Assembly (NCBI GenBank): GCA_963829485.1
Contig: CAWHIK010000006.1
Span: forward strand, 186,001-250,000
Direction: 5' to 3'
Length of the DNA: 64,000 nucleotides
Source of the DNA: JBGPQJ01 sp963829485
GTDB taxonomy: Bacteria; Chloroflexota; Anaerolineae; Anaerolineales; Villigracilaceae
Shown: positions 16,942 through 25,479 of the stretch, in pieces
Numbering within the stretch: position 1 is the stretch's first letter
Layout of the letters: each line of letters starts with the position of its first letter
Made by a program: the position numbers and the translations under genes
Notes under the pieces: generated by a model
What the model was told of the DNA's origin: nothing
Databases searched by the model: none
What the model saw: only the letters and a program-made list of their open reading frames with translations

Positions 16942-17845
16942 GCCGGTCATCCTCGTCGAAAACCTGTCGAAACGATTTGGCGATTTCCTTGCCGTGGACC
17001 GCGTCTCGTTTGAGATTCAGCCGGGCGAGATCGTGGGTTTTGTCGGACCGAACGGCTCGGGGAAGACCACAACCATCCGCATGCTGCTGGGGCTGCTGTC
17101 TCCCAGCGACGGGAAGGCAACCGTGCTTGGCTTCGACAGCTTCCGCGAAACGGAGCTGGTCCGCGCTCGCTGCGGGTACATGTCACAGAAGTTCGCCATC
17201 TACGATGACCTGACTGTTTGGGAGAACCTGCAATTCTACGGCGGCGTGTACGGCATCACCGACAAGGCTCGTATCATGGAGACTCTGGCTCACGTGGGAT
17301 TAACCGGTCACGAATCAGACATCACCCGCAGCCTGTCCGCCGGTTGGAGGCAGCGTCTGGCTCTGGGGATCGCGCTCGTTCACCGGCCGCAATTGTTGTT
17401 CCTGGACGAACCGACCTCCGGGGTGGACCCGAATGCGAGACGCGCTTTCTGGGACCTGATCTACGAACTGGCAGGGGAGGGCGTGACCGTGTTTGTCACC
17501 ACACATTATATGGATGAGGCGGAATACTGCGGGCGGATCGGCATGATGCGCGATGGCAAGCTGCTGGCGATGGACACGCCCAGTGAATTAAAGAAATCCG
17601 TGCTGCCCGGTCCTGTCTGGGAAGTATTTGCTGAACCGCTGGCGGAGAGTCTTTCCCTGTTGGCCGGTGTTGATGGCGTTCTACGAGTTGGGCTGGCGGG
17701 GGACCACCTGCGCACGATCACCGACAGGAAGATGACGGCTGATGGATTGAGAAAGGCGCTTAAGGCACAAGGGGTATCGGTGACAAACATCCTGGCCGGC
17801 GAACCGACGCTGGAAGATGTTTTCCTGACGTTGGCGAAAACGTAG
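16934..17845 (+). CDS. ABC exporter ATPase 2
   Basis: This 303-residue ATPase overlaps the previous gene by eight bases. Walker A is GPNGSGKTT, Walker B is LLFLDEPTSGVD and the switch is TTHYMDEA. The signature loop is LSAGWRQRL, where the usual second Gly is Ala and the next residue is Trp; YbhF-type tandem ATPases have a similar change in one half. With its partner it should make a heterodimer with one orthodox and one altered site. It ends the operon, just before a strong palindrome at 17873. Confidence 0.92.
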   Translation: MTEPVILVENLSKRFGDFLAVDRVSFEIQPGEIVGFVGPNGSGKTTTIRMLLGLLSPSDGKATVLGFDSFRETELVRARCGYMSQKFAIYDDLTVWENLQFYGGVYGITDKARIMETLAHVGLTGHESDITRSLSAGWRQRLALGIALVHRPQLLFLDEPTSGVDPNARRAFWDLIYELAGEGVTVFVTTHYMDEAEYCGRIGMMRDGKLLAMDTPSELKKSVLPGPVWEVFAEPLAESLSLLAGVDGVLRVGLAGDHLRTITDRKMTADGLRKALKAQGVSVTNILAGEPTLEDVFLTLAKT

Positions 17846-17872
17846 AGGCGGAAATCTCTCAAATAAACATGG

Positions 17873-17900
17873 GCAGGGACGACGTATGCGTCGTCCCTGC
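17873..17900. repeat. Perfect 28-base palindrome between convergent genes
   Basis: GCAGGGACGACG-TATG-CGTCGTCCCTGC is a perfect 12-bp stem with a 4-base loop. It lies between the end of the export operon and the tail of the broken GyrI-like gene. It has no clear U-run, so it may be a dispersed palindromic repeat that also stops transcription. The GyrI-like reading frame loses family similarity just before it. Confidence 0.6.
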
Positions 17901-17914
17901 AAAAATATTATACT

Positions 17915-18557
17915 CTTCTCCACCGGGTGCCGTAGCACGGTCTTGAGCTTGGACGGGTCCGCTTTGCGCGGGTCGCCGAGATAGATTTCATGATGTTTCC
18001 CGCCTAAGTCCCACACGATCGCGATAGCCGTTCTCCTTCATGAAATGCGTGCATGCGCTCTACCGTAGCCGGCTCTGCTGCATACGGACCGATGTGCATG
18101 GTTTGGACGCATAATCCTTCCTCGAAAGGACTCAAATCTGACCTTTGCCAGCGCCTGGCTGTCGCCTTTTTTCTCCACAACCTTGTGCAGCGCTGTCTCG
18201 AACATCGCTTCCGTGACATGGTCAGGTTGCATGATCATGATCGTCCAGTGCCAGTTGCCGGGTTTGGAGATGTCGAAGAAGCCGTCTTCAATCCACCAGA
18301 ATCCTTCGAGCGCCATTACCGGGATAATCGATAGGATTCTTCTTATCCAGTTTGGACGCAAATTTCAGCGTGTAGGAAATCCCGTACAGCGCCTGAGTCG
18401 CCTCCGCGAAGGCAGGGGATGTGCCGGGGCTTTTCCCCTTTTCTATCTTCCCGTCGATCATGATAAATTTGAACTTGGGGACTTTGACCAGTTCAATTTT
18501 CTTGGCGGAGGGTTGGTATAGATATTTCAGGTCTTTCTTTAGGTCCAGTTTTTTCAT
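17915..18557 (-). pseudogene. GyrI-like small-molecule-binding protein, broken
   Basis: Pieces in successive frames give a GyrI/effector-binding-domain protein: KKLDLKKDLKYLYQPSAKK to NPIDYP, then ALEGFWWIEDG to LAKVRFESF, then EEGLCVQTMHIGPYA to ERMHAF, then MKENGYRDR, then WDLGGKHHEIYLGDPRKAD. At least four one-base shifts are needed, near 18320, 18133, 18040 and 18013. Not all are in homopolymers. The start is good (GGAAGG before the ATG at 18557). Such proteins bind hydrophobic cations or other ligands. So many breaks in 650 bases suggest real decay, though this assembly also shows single indels elsewhere. Confidence 0.75.
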
Positions 18558-18593
18558 GGTTCCTTCCTTTGTAGTTCACGCTTCAAGAGTGAC

Positions 18594-19760
18594 CTACTTG
18601 CGTTGTCCTTTGTGAACCGTCTTTTCACCAAATTTCTCCTGCAACTCATCGATCACTCCCTGGAATTTCCGCTTCTTCTCGTTCTCCAAACCCCACAGCT
18701 CAAGCTGCCTCGCTTCCGTGGTCAGCCCGCTGACGCCCACGCCGATCAACCGCACCGGCTTGCCCGGGGCGCGGACATCCTTCATCAGTCTGATGGCGGT
18801 CGCGGTAATTTCATCGTCCTGGTCGGTAGGCGTGGAGAGAGTAGCCTGCCGGGTCAGCGTAGTGAAATCCGGCCAACGGATCTTGAGCTTGACCGTCTTC
18901 CCGGTCAGGTCCGACCGTCTCAGCCGCCGACCCACTTGCGCAGAGAGTTCCTTCAGGGTCGTTTCGAGCATCTTGTCATCGCGGACATCGCGGGCAAAGG
19001 TTGTTTCCTGGCTGATGGACTTGACCTCATGCTCGGTTACCACCGTGCTGTCGCTGATTCCCCGCGCGTGGCGCGCCATTTCACGCCCGTGCTCGCCGAA
19101 ACGCGCGACCAGGTCCTTTTCATCCCAGGCGGCCAGGTCTCCGATCGTCTTTATCCCCAGGTCCGATAAGCTCGAAGCCGTCTTCGGTCCCACGCCCCAC
19201 AACATCCCGACCGGCAGAGGCGCGAGAAATTCCTCTTCCTTGCCTGCGGGGACGACGGTTACGGCGTTGGGCGGACCTGAACCCCGCGCGCTATGCTTGC
19301 CCACTTCGGTGGCGATCTTGGCGACCAGCTTGTTCGATGCCACCCCGACCGAGCAGGGCAGGCCAAGCTCCGTACGGACTTGCACCTGAATCTTGCGGGC
19401 GGTGACTTCAGCAGGGTCGCGGATGTCCGAGATGTCCACGAAGGCTTCGTCGATGGAGATTTGCTCCACCACCGGAGAAAGATTGTCCAATCTCTCCATG
19501 ACTTTATCGGACATTTCGCCGTAGTTGCCGTGATGGTGCGAGATAACGATCAACTCCGGGCACAATGTCAGCGCCCGCGCCATGGGCATCGCAGACCGCA
19601 CCCCGAACTGGCGGGCTGCATACGAGCACGAAGCGACCACTCCGCGCTGATCGGGTTTACCACCGACCGCGAAGGCTTTTCCGCGCAAGGACGGATCGCG
19701 CAGTTCTTCAACAGCGCAAAAGAAGGCGTCCAGGTCAAGGTGAAGGATGGTGCGATGCAT
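18594..19760 (-). CDS. dinB: DNA polymerase IV
   Basis: The 388-residue protein is a Y-family translesion polymerase. It begins HRTILHLDLDAFFCAVEEL with the metal-binding aspartates, followed by SYAARQFGVRSAMPM and SIDEAFVDIS with the second acidic pair. A helix-hairpin-helix region and the little-finger domain follow (SISQETTFARDV is the start of the latter). The end EKTVHKGQRK has no clear clamp-binding QLxLF peptide, but QLELWGLEN about 30 residues before the end may serve. It copies past lesions at low fidelity. I see no obvious LexA box upstream; a degenerate repeat lies there instead. Confidence 0.95.
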   Translation of the reverse strand: MHRTILHLDLDAFFCAVEELRDPSLRGKAFAVGGKPDQRGVVASCSYAARQFGVRSAMPMARALTLCPELIVISHHHGNYGEMSDKVMERLDNLSPVVEQISIDEAFVDISDIRDPAEVTARKIQVQVRTELGLPCSVGVASNKLVAKIATEVGKHSARGSGPPNAVTVVPAGKEEEFLAPLPVGMLWGVGPKTASSLSDLGIKTIGDLAAWDEKDLVARFGEHGREMARHARGISDSTVVTEHEVKSISQETTFARDVRDDKMLETTLKELSAQVGRRLRRSDLTGKTVKLKIRWPDFTTLTRQATLSTPTDQDDEITATAIRLMKDVRAPGKPVRLIGVGVSGLTTEARQLELWGLENEKKRKFQGVIDELQEKFGEKTVHKGQRK

Positions 19761-19775
19761 AGTTACTTTTATTTT

Positions 19776-19877
19776 GTCATTGCGGGTATCGTGAGATACG
19801 AAGCAATCTCATTCGTTAAGCTGCATTTGGACCTATCAGGAGATTGCCACTTCGGGCGATGCCCTCATCGTAATGAC
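19776..19877. repeat. Degenerate palindromic intergenic element
   Basis: The stretch opens GTCATTGCGGGTATCG and contains GAAGCAATCTC, and closes with GGAGATTGCC and TCGTAATGAC, so its two halves are imperfect inverted copies. It resembles the widespread short palindromic repeats that read GTCATTGCGAG...GAAGCAATCTC in many genomes. It fills the gap between dinB and the CapA-like gene. No coding function. Confidence 0.55.
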
Positions 19878-19886
19878 GATTAATTG

Positions 19887-20906
19887 TTATTTTGGTCTTA
19901 GTCTCTCAAGTATTTTTTTCGCAGTTGCTTCGTCTGCAGCGATAAGGCGGCTGCGAGGCTCGTCAATCACGAAAGGGATGGTATGAAATTCCTGCACACC
20001 GTCCTCATCCAGATGGACCATCATCAGCGCAGAGCGGCGGGTGTCGGGCAGTCCGTACTGGTCGAACAGGGCATTTCCCAGGCTGTACAACACCAGAGTT
20101 TGCCGGCAGATTTTAGATGGGTCGCGGGAATCGCAGGGGATGTCGATCCACTCGACAGGTTGCAGAACGTGCGGATGGTGTCCCCAAATCAATGATGCAC
20201 CTGCCTCGGCCATTTGCTTGGCGAGCGTTTTTTGGAATTTATTCGGTTGGGCAAAATACTCATCACCCCAATGGATGGATACGATGACTACGGCTTTCTG
20301 CGAATGAGCGGAGGAAATGGCTTTCAATAATTCTTCCCTGTCGAATGCCCAGGTCGCATTAATCGCCAGAAAAGCCAGCTTGATGCCATTCACTTCGCGG
20401 TTAACAGGGACGAGACCGGGTGGGATGGCGTCCAGGCCATATTGCTTGAGCGTGGAAAGTGTCTCCTTGCGGCCGGACAACCCGCAGTCGAGCTCGTGGT
20501 TGTTGGCAAATGAGAGCAGGTCAAAGCCGGCTTCGCTAAGAAATTCAGCCCGTTCCGGTTTGGTGCATAAAGCATAGGGGGATTTAGTAACAACCGGTTT
20601 TGTGGTCAGCGGGGATTCAAGGTTGGCCATCGCCAGGTCAACGGATTCCAGAACAGGTTTCAAATAGGCGAAGGTATCTTTGTTGGGGTAGACCCCTCTT
20701 CCCAGATTGATATCGCCTAACAGGGCTAGGGTTACCTCTCCACTCAAGGGAGTTGGGGTTGGCGTTGGGTCAGCCGTCAGCCTTGGAGCGGCAGCGTGAA
20801 TCGGGAAGGACCCTGCGGCGAGACCCAGGACCAGTAGGAGGGTCGTCAGGGTCCGCCGCAGGTATGGGCGCGGCGAGTCGACTCGGGAGCGAGCGGTTTC
20901 CGTCAT
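19887..20906 (-). CDS. CapA-family exported metallophosphoesterase-like protein
   Basis: The protein has 339 residues from the ATG at 20906, which overlaps the preceding stop by four bases (ATGA). A Sec signal peptide (RRTLTTLLLVLGLAAG, cleavage near AHA-like AAA) is followed by a Thr/Pro linker and a CapA/PGA_cap domain: LLGDINLGRGV, NLESPLT, FANNHELDCG, SIHWGDEY and WGHHPHVLQ. These blocks hold the predicted metal ligands of the calcineurin-like fold. Members take part in poly-gamma-glutamate capsule making or act on other surface polymers; no other capsule genes are nearby, so the role is open. Confidence 0.88.
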   Translation of the reverse strand: MTETARSRVDSPRPYLRRTLTTLLLVLGLAAGSFPIHAAAPRLTADPTPTPTPLSGEVTLALLGDINLGRGVYPNKDTFAYLKPVLESVDLAMANLESPLTTKPVVTKSPYALCTKPERAEFLSEAGFDLLSFANNHELDCGLSGRKETLSTLKQYGLDAIPPGLVPVNREVNGIKLAFLAINATWAFDREELLKAISSAHSQKAVVIVSIHWGDEYFAQPNKFQKTLAKQMAEAGASLIWGHHPHVLQPVEWIDIPCDSRDPSKICRQTLVLYSLGNALFDQYGLPDTRRSALMMVHLDEDGVQEFHTIPFVIDEPRSRLIAADEATAKKILERLRPK

Positions 20907-23098
20907 GGCGTGATGAATAGATTCGTCCAATCCGGCTGCGGCGGGGTGGTCCCTTCCTCAACCATTTGCTGCCACTGTTCGTCGGTCATTCGGTCTGATA
21001 CTCCGACAGGAAATTCGTAATACGTGAAGACCGCGCCGGTGCCGATGCGCCAGGGTTGGTCCGGCAGGACAACATACATGAGCGTAGGCTGACCGATCGC
21101 TTCCTCAAGAGCAGCGATGGTGCCGTCCGGTTTCAGTCCTGTGGCGATATCCGCGATCAAGGCCGCCTTCTGGTCGCTCAGGTCGCGGTCCATGGGGTCT
21201 GTAGTGTCAGCGGAAGCGAGAACAAACTGCTCCAACACACCGCCGTAATATGCCATGTGCCAGTAATCATCGTCGGTGACTGGCGTGCCGTTCAATTCAG
21301 CCTCTGCGATTTTCTGCAGGAACTGCAGCTCGGAGATCAGGTTGTCGAGATTGCCGGCGATCTGTTCACTGAGCATGTTTCGTTCTGAGAGACCCGCGCG
21401 GGTCATCATTGCCAGCGACAGGAGGCGGGCATACGCCTCCGGGACAGGCTCCACCCAGGAGTGAGGAGGTTCATCCGGACCGCCCCCGCCCATCTCCGCC
21501 ATGACCTGCTTGGCGTACAGGATGGTGTCGTGTTTCAATTCCGTAAAGGAACCCAGGGCAGTCTGCAGGTCCTTCCGCGCCCAGGGCTGGGTGCGCATGA
21601 AGCTGGGGTAGGATTCCCCCTTGGGTTCCACGATGGGCTGAAGGGCGTAAAGCCACGCCCAGTACAGATTTTGCGTCCAGGAGTCCAACCCGAGGGCTGC
21701 GATCTCTTGCTTAACCTTGGTCAATTGTTTGTCGAAGTTTTCAAAGCGTGTCTCGCCCATTTCATCGAGGATGGTGTAAGCTTCTGCCGAGTCGGTCGCT
21801 GCAAAGTAATCGAGCGCCTTCGGCAGACCGCGCGGCTCCTGTTCCGTACCAACCTTTCGCCAGATTAGCTGCCCGAACACGTAAGCATCCAAAGTGAAGC
21901 GCTGACCCATGAAACGCCAGCCCTTTGTTGCCTGCTCGGGGTCTTCCCAGATCCATACCCACATGGAGTTGACTTGCGGCGGAGGCAGGGTCTTGGCAGC
22001 CTCCATGAACGCTGCGAACTTCTCAGGGTCCGCAAAGGATGCAGGATCAGCGTTATCACCGAAGACCGCATCCATCAATGCCGCATATTCGAAATAGGAC
22101 AGGTCATCTGCCTTGCCGACGATAAAGGTGGTTGGCTCGTAAATGTCCTGCCAAAGCTGCGTGGCAGATGTACCGTCAGCCGCAGTTGCGTTCCGCAGGG
22201 CTTGTGTGAGCAGGAGCGCACGCTGGGTCTCGAAATCGTCGCGCAGGCGATAGGTCAGGCGTCCATACCACATCATGGTGCGGAAATATTTCTTGAGCTC
22301 TTCCGAGCGGGTGTAATGTCCGCGCGGGATGTACTGGCTGTAATCCTCGATAAGTTTTTTGTCGTCTGGCAGGTCATCCCGGTCCCAGAGGGGGGAGATC
22401 TGTGGACCGCCTGTGCTGTTGATCAACGCCAGTTCCGCGTTGACCAGATCCTCCGCTTCAGCCGGGATCGGATCGGGCAGCTCCAACAGTTGCGCTGCCA
22501 CGGCAAAAAAAGCGACATTGCGCAGGGCTTGTTCTTCCAGCGGAGTGCCTTTTAGAGACTGATACTGCTGGTAGCTGGCATCGAGCATGGTGCTGGTCAA
22601 CGTGTTGAGCGTGGCGATGAAGTAATCCCGTTCGAGGTCGCGCAGCATCTTATCGAAGATCAGGTGATAGACGTGGTAGATGGCGTCCGTGGTGATGAAA
22701 GTGGGGTCCGGACCATAGCGCGCAGTCTCATAGACGTGGAAGAACTCCTTGAATTGTCCCGGCTCCGGAGGCAGCACAACGAATCCGTTCTTGGAAAGCA
22801 TCGCCTCCTGTGCAGGGCTGAGGTCGAGGTTTTCCATCCCCTCAACCTGGCTGAGATCCACGGGCAGGCTGTAGTCCTCGCCGGCATAAACGGCAGGGAT
22901 ATTGACCGGCACAGAGTTGAATGTGGAGAAGGATGCGGGGTAAACTCCGGTTGGTGGAGTCGGGATGATTTCCACCGATCCTGTTGTGGGAGTGGCAGGC
23001 GCGGTCGTTTCTGTCTGCGAGAGGTTGACTAAATTACACGCCATCGAGAATGCGATGACGATGCTCAGAATTGCCATTACTTGATTTTTAGATTTCAT
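20903..23098 (-). CDS. DUF3160 lipoprotein
   Basis: The 731-residue protein starts at the ATG at 23098, which has AGGAGG five bases before it; an earlier in-frame ATG at 23116 has none. The signal peptide ends FSMAC, a likely lipobox. A short Thr/Pro linker leads to a long DUF3160 domain (FITTDAIYHVYHLIFDKMLRDLE, then EDLVNAELALI, and near the end FTYYEFPVG and MTDEQWQQM). Proteins of this family are exported and common in Chloroflexota and Bacteroidota, but no activity is known. It is joined to the CapA-like gene downstream and the FG-GAP-like gene upstream, so the three form one surface operon. Confidence 0.87.
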   Translation of the reverse strand: MKSKNQVMAILSIVIAFSMACNLVNLSQTETTAPATPTTGSVEIIPTPPTGVYPASFSTFNSVPVNIPAVYAGEDYSLPVDLSQVEGMENLDLSPAQEAMLSKNGFVVLPPEPGQFKEFFHVYETARYGPDPTFITTDAIYHVYHLIFDKMLRDLERDYFIATLNTLTSTMLDASYQQYQSLKGTPLEEQALRNVAFFAVAAQLLELPDPIPAEAEDLVNAELALINSTGGPQISPLWDRDDLPDDKKLIEDYSQYIPRGHYTRSEELKKYFRTMMWYGRLTYRLRDDFETQRALLLTQALRNATAADGTSATQLWQDIYEPTTFIVGKADDLSYFEYAALMDAVFGDNADPASFADPEKFAAFMEAAKTLPPPQVNSMWVWIWEDPEQATKGWRFMGQRFTLDAYVFGQLIWRKVGTEQEPRGLPKALDYFAATDSAEAYTILDEMGETRFENFDKQLTKVKQEIAALGLDSWTQNLYWAWLYALQPIVEPKGESYPSFMRTQPWARKDLQTALGSFTELKHDTILYAKQVMAEMGGGGPDEPPHSWVEPVPEAYARLLSLAMMTRAGLSERNMLSEQIAGNLDNLISELQFLQKIAEAELNGTPVTDDDYWHMAYYGGVLEQFVLASADTTDPMDRDLSDQKAALIADIATGLKPDGTIAALEEAIGQPTLMYVVLPDQPWRIGTGAVFTYYEFPVGVSDRMTDEQWQQMVEEGTTPPQPDWTNLFITP

Positions 23099-23112
23099 TG
23101 TGACCTCCTGTT

Positions 23113-23815
23113 TCAAGGTGTTACTAAAATTGGATTCCGGTCGGAAGCATTCAAGACCTTCAGGTCGCTGAAATAGCCCTTCTGTTCAGAGACGAGGCTG
23201 AAGCCGAATCCGTTCCACTCCCATATCTTCAGGGCGTTAGCAGGGGAGGCGGCTGTGGTTTCGTAGATGGATTCCAGCGCCACCAATTCGTCGAATCCAT
23301 CTTGATTCATATCAGCCAGGGCAAAGGATCTGATCGGTTCTGCCAGCGCGGAACCTGCCCAGCGTTCGGTGAACTCAGCCCTGTGCCAGCCGATCAGGAT
23401 GATGTGACACGATTCCCCCTGGGCGTCCTGAAATTCGGCAATGCGACCTCCACTTGGCAGCCATTGGTCCACTGGCCATGGCTTGAATGGACGCCAGACG
23501 AGGAGAACGGCTTCGATTGAGCCATCCCGGTTCAGATCGCCAAGGGCAGCCTGCCGCACATCCCAACTTGGCGGGCTTTGCCAGCGGAGAACATCTCCCG
23601 TCATGATCCGCGCATGACCTTCGATGACTTCAAGTCTTTCATAAACACCATCGCTATCAAAATCGACGCGATCAAACGGGCTGATTTCACGGCTGGGAAA
23701 TGGCAAGCCGGCTGGCATGGATGGAATCTCCCCTTAGCTCCCAAGCTCTAATAGATGCCGGAGAAGTGGTAATGAATGCTGCAACTGCAAGTAAGAGAAT
23801 CCATTTCCTGGGCAT
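23113..23815 (-). CDS. Exported FG-GAP/VCBS-like repeat protein, frameshifted
   Basis: The body (from 23718) has two calcium-loop-like units, DFDSDGVYERLEV and DLNRDGSIEAVLLVW, and a third, DMNQDGFDELVAL, as in FG-GAP/VCBS propeller repeats. Just upstream in another frame is a classic signal peptide, MPRKWILLLAVAAFITTSPAS. The frames join if one base is dropped from the four C at 23730-23733 on the plus strand, giving 233 residues (RAWELREIPSMPAGLPFPSRE across the joint). I therefore annotate one frameshifted gene starting at 23815. It is 14 bases before the DUF3160 gene. Function unknown; probably a surface protein. Confidence 0.65.
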
Positions 23816-23982
23816 GACAGTTCCCACCTCTCTCATTGTACATCCATGGTCAAGCCTCATCAACTGCATGATGGAAGCCTGTCCGGTGGATTGCGAAGCG
23901 CAGTGTATATTCAAGAAACCATTTTTGTTATAAAATGAATTAAAGCGGGCTTCGCATAATCCCGCGAAGGAGGAGAGCAGCC

Positions 23983-25413
23983 ATGCGTACGTTAAGGACA
24001 CCCGTTGTTTTACTTATAGGATTGATACTGATCATCCTGCCGGCCTGCCAGCGTTCGTCTTCTGAGGATGACGCGGCAGCGACGCTTAACCCGCTTTACA
24101 CTCAACAGGCATTGACCGTGGCAGCTTTGTCCACTTCGGCAGCCAGCACACCTAAAACCCCGACTCCCATTGCCGTCTTCACAGCGACCAGCGTTCCACA
24201 GGTCCAGCCCACGCAGGTTGCGTCCACACCGGTTCCCGGCGGACAAACTGCATTTTGTGATGCTGCCCAGTTCGTCGCCGATGTAACCGTCCCCGACGAT
24301 ACGGTCATGGCTCCCAGTTTTGCATTCACGAAAACATGGCGGCTGAAAAACGTCGGCACCTGCACCTGGAACACCAGTTACCGGGTCGATTTTGACAGCG
24401 GAAATCCGATGAGCGCTGTGTTCCCGGTCAACCTGTCAAACTCGGTGTCGCCCGGCCAGACCGTGGATGTTTCGGTGAACATGGTGGCACCTGCCGCTGC
24501 GGGAAGTTACCAGGGGAATTGGAAACTGAAGAATGCCTCTGGAACAGCTTTTGGCATCGGCTCATCGGCAAGCCAGCCCTTTTGGGTGAAGATCGCGGTC
24601 GGCGCGCCGGGTTCCTGCACGGAAAAGATTACCTTCGTTGCGGATGTCACTGTACCGGATAATACTTCGTTCGCCCCGAATACCAGCTTCACAAAAACTT
24701 GGCGGTTGAAAAATAGCGGAACCTGCAACTGGACGCCTGATTATGTCACCACGTTTGTCAGCGGTGACCAGATGAGCGCGGTCTACCCGGTGAAACTCAC
24801 CAGCAGCGTCCCGCCCGGCGGGAATGTGGATGTGTCGGTAAATATGGTATCCCCATCTACGAACGGCACTTATCGGGGCACCTGGATGCTCAAGAATCCA
24901 ACCGGGAAAATGTTTGGGCTTGGGGCGAATGCGGATATCCCGTTCTGGGTACAGATCACGGTGGGCAGCGGTGGAACGCAGCCTACTCCGATTCCGGGCA
25001 CCTGTCTTAACAAAGCTGCTTTCGTAACCGATGTGACCATTCCGGATAATACAGTGTTCAACCCGAATACATCTTTTACGAAGACCTGGAAGTTGAAGAA
25101 TATCGGCTCATGTACATGGACGACGGATTACTCCGCCACCTATTTCAACGGCGACCCGATGAGTGCGGTGTTCCCGGTCAAATTGACCAGCAGCGTGGCA
25201 CCCGGGCAGACGATCGATGTGTCCGCCAACATGGTTGCCCCCACCGCAGCTGGAACCTACAAGGGAAACTGGAAGCTGCAGACCAGCACCGGACAGCAGT
25301 TCGCCCTGGGTACTAATGCGGATATTCCGTTTTATGTCCAGATTGTCGTCTCGGGCTCAGTGCCCTCTTCGAGCGCGGCACCGAACTCGGACACTTCCGG
25401 CACAAGCGACTAG
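23983..25413 (+). CDS. Lipoprotein with three NBR1-type Ig-like domains
   Basis: The 476-residue protein has a lipoprotein signal ending ILPAC, a Thr/Pro linker, and three tandem domains of about 115 residues (24247-24600, 24604-24960, 25000-25355). Each opens with FVADVTVPD or the like, then FTKTWRLKN.GTCTW, SPGQTVDVSVNM and GNWKLKN, the pattern of the Ig-like domain first described next to BRCA1. These are abundant in Anaerolineae surface proteins and are thought to bind partners or build cell-surface layers. GAAGGAGGAG lies before the ATG. The domains are alike enough to have arisen by internal duplication. Confidence 0.9.
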   Translation: MRTLRTPVVLLIGLILIILPACQRSSSEDDAAATLNPLYTQQALTVAALSTSAASTPKTPTPIAVFTATSVPQVQPTQVASTPVPGGQTAFCDAAQFVADVTVPDDTVMAPSFAFTKTWRLKNVGTCTWNTSYRVDFDSGNPMSAVFPVNLSNSVSPGQTVDVSVNMVAPAAAGSYQGNWKLKNASGTAFGIGSSASQPFWVKIAVGAPGSCTEKITFVADVTVPDNTSFAPNTSFTKTWRLKNSGTCNWTPDYVTTFVSGDQMSAVYPVKLTSSVPPGGNVDVSVNMVSPSTNGTYRGTWMLKNPTGKMFGLGANADIPFWVQITVGSGGTQPTPIPGTCLNKAAFVTDVTIPDNTVFNPNTSFTKTWKLKNIGSCTWTTDYSATYFNGDPMSAVFPVKLTSSVAPGQTIDVSANMVAPTAAGTYKGNWKLQTSTGQQFALGTNADIPFYVQIVVSGSVPSSSAAPNSDTSGTSD

Positions 25414-25437
25414 AACCTTGGAAGTAGCTTAACTGAG

Positions 25438-25474
25438 AAAGACGCCTCGTTGACTAATCGACGGGGCGTCTTTT
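25438..25474 (+). terminator. Terminator after the Ig-like lipoprotein gene
   Basis: AAAGACGCCTCGTTGA pairs with TCGACGGGGCGTCTTT (two G-T pairs) around a 4-5 base loop and is followed by TTTT. It sits between this gene and the convergent der gene and may serve both. Confidence 0.85.
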
Positions 25475-25479
25475 GGATT

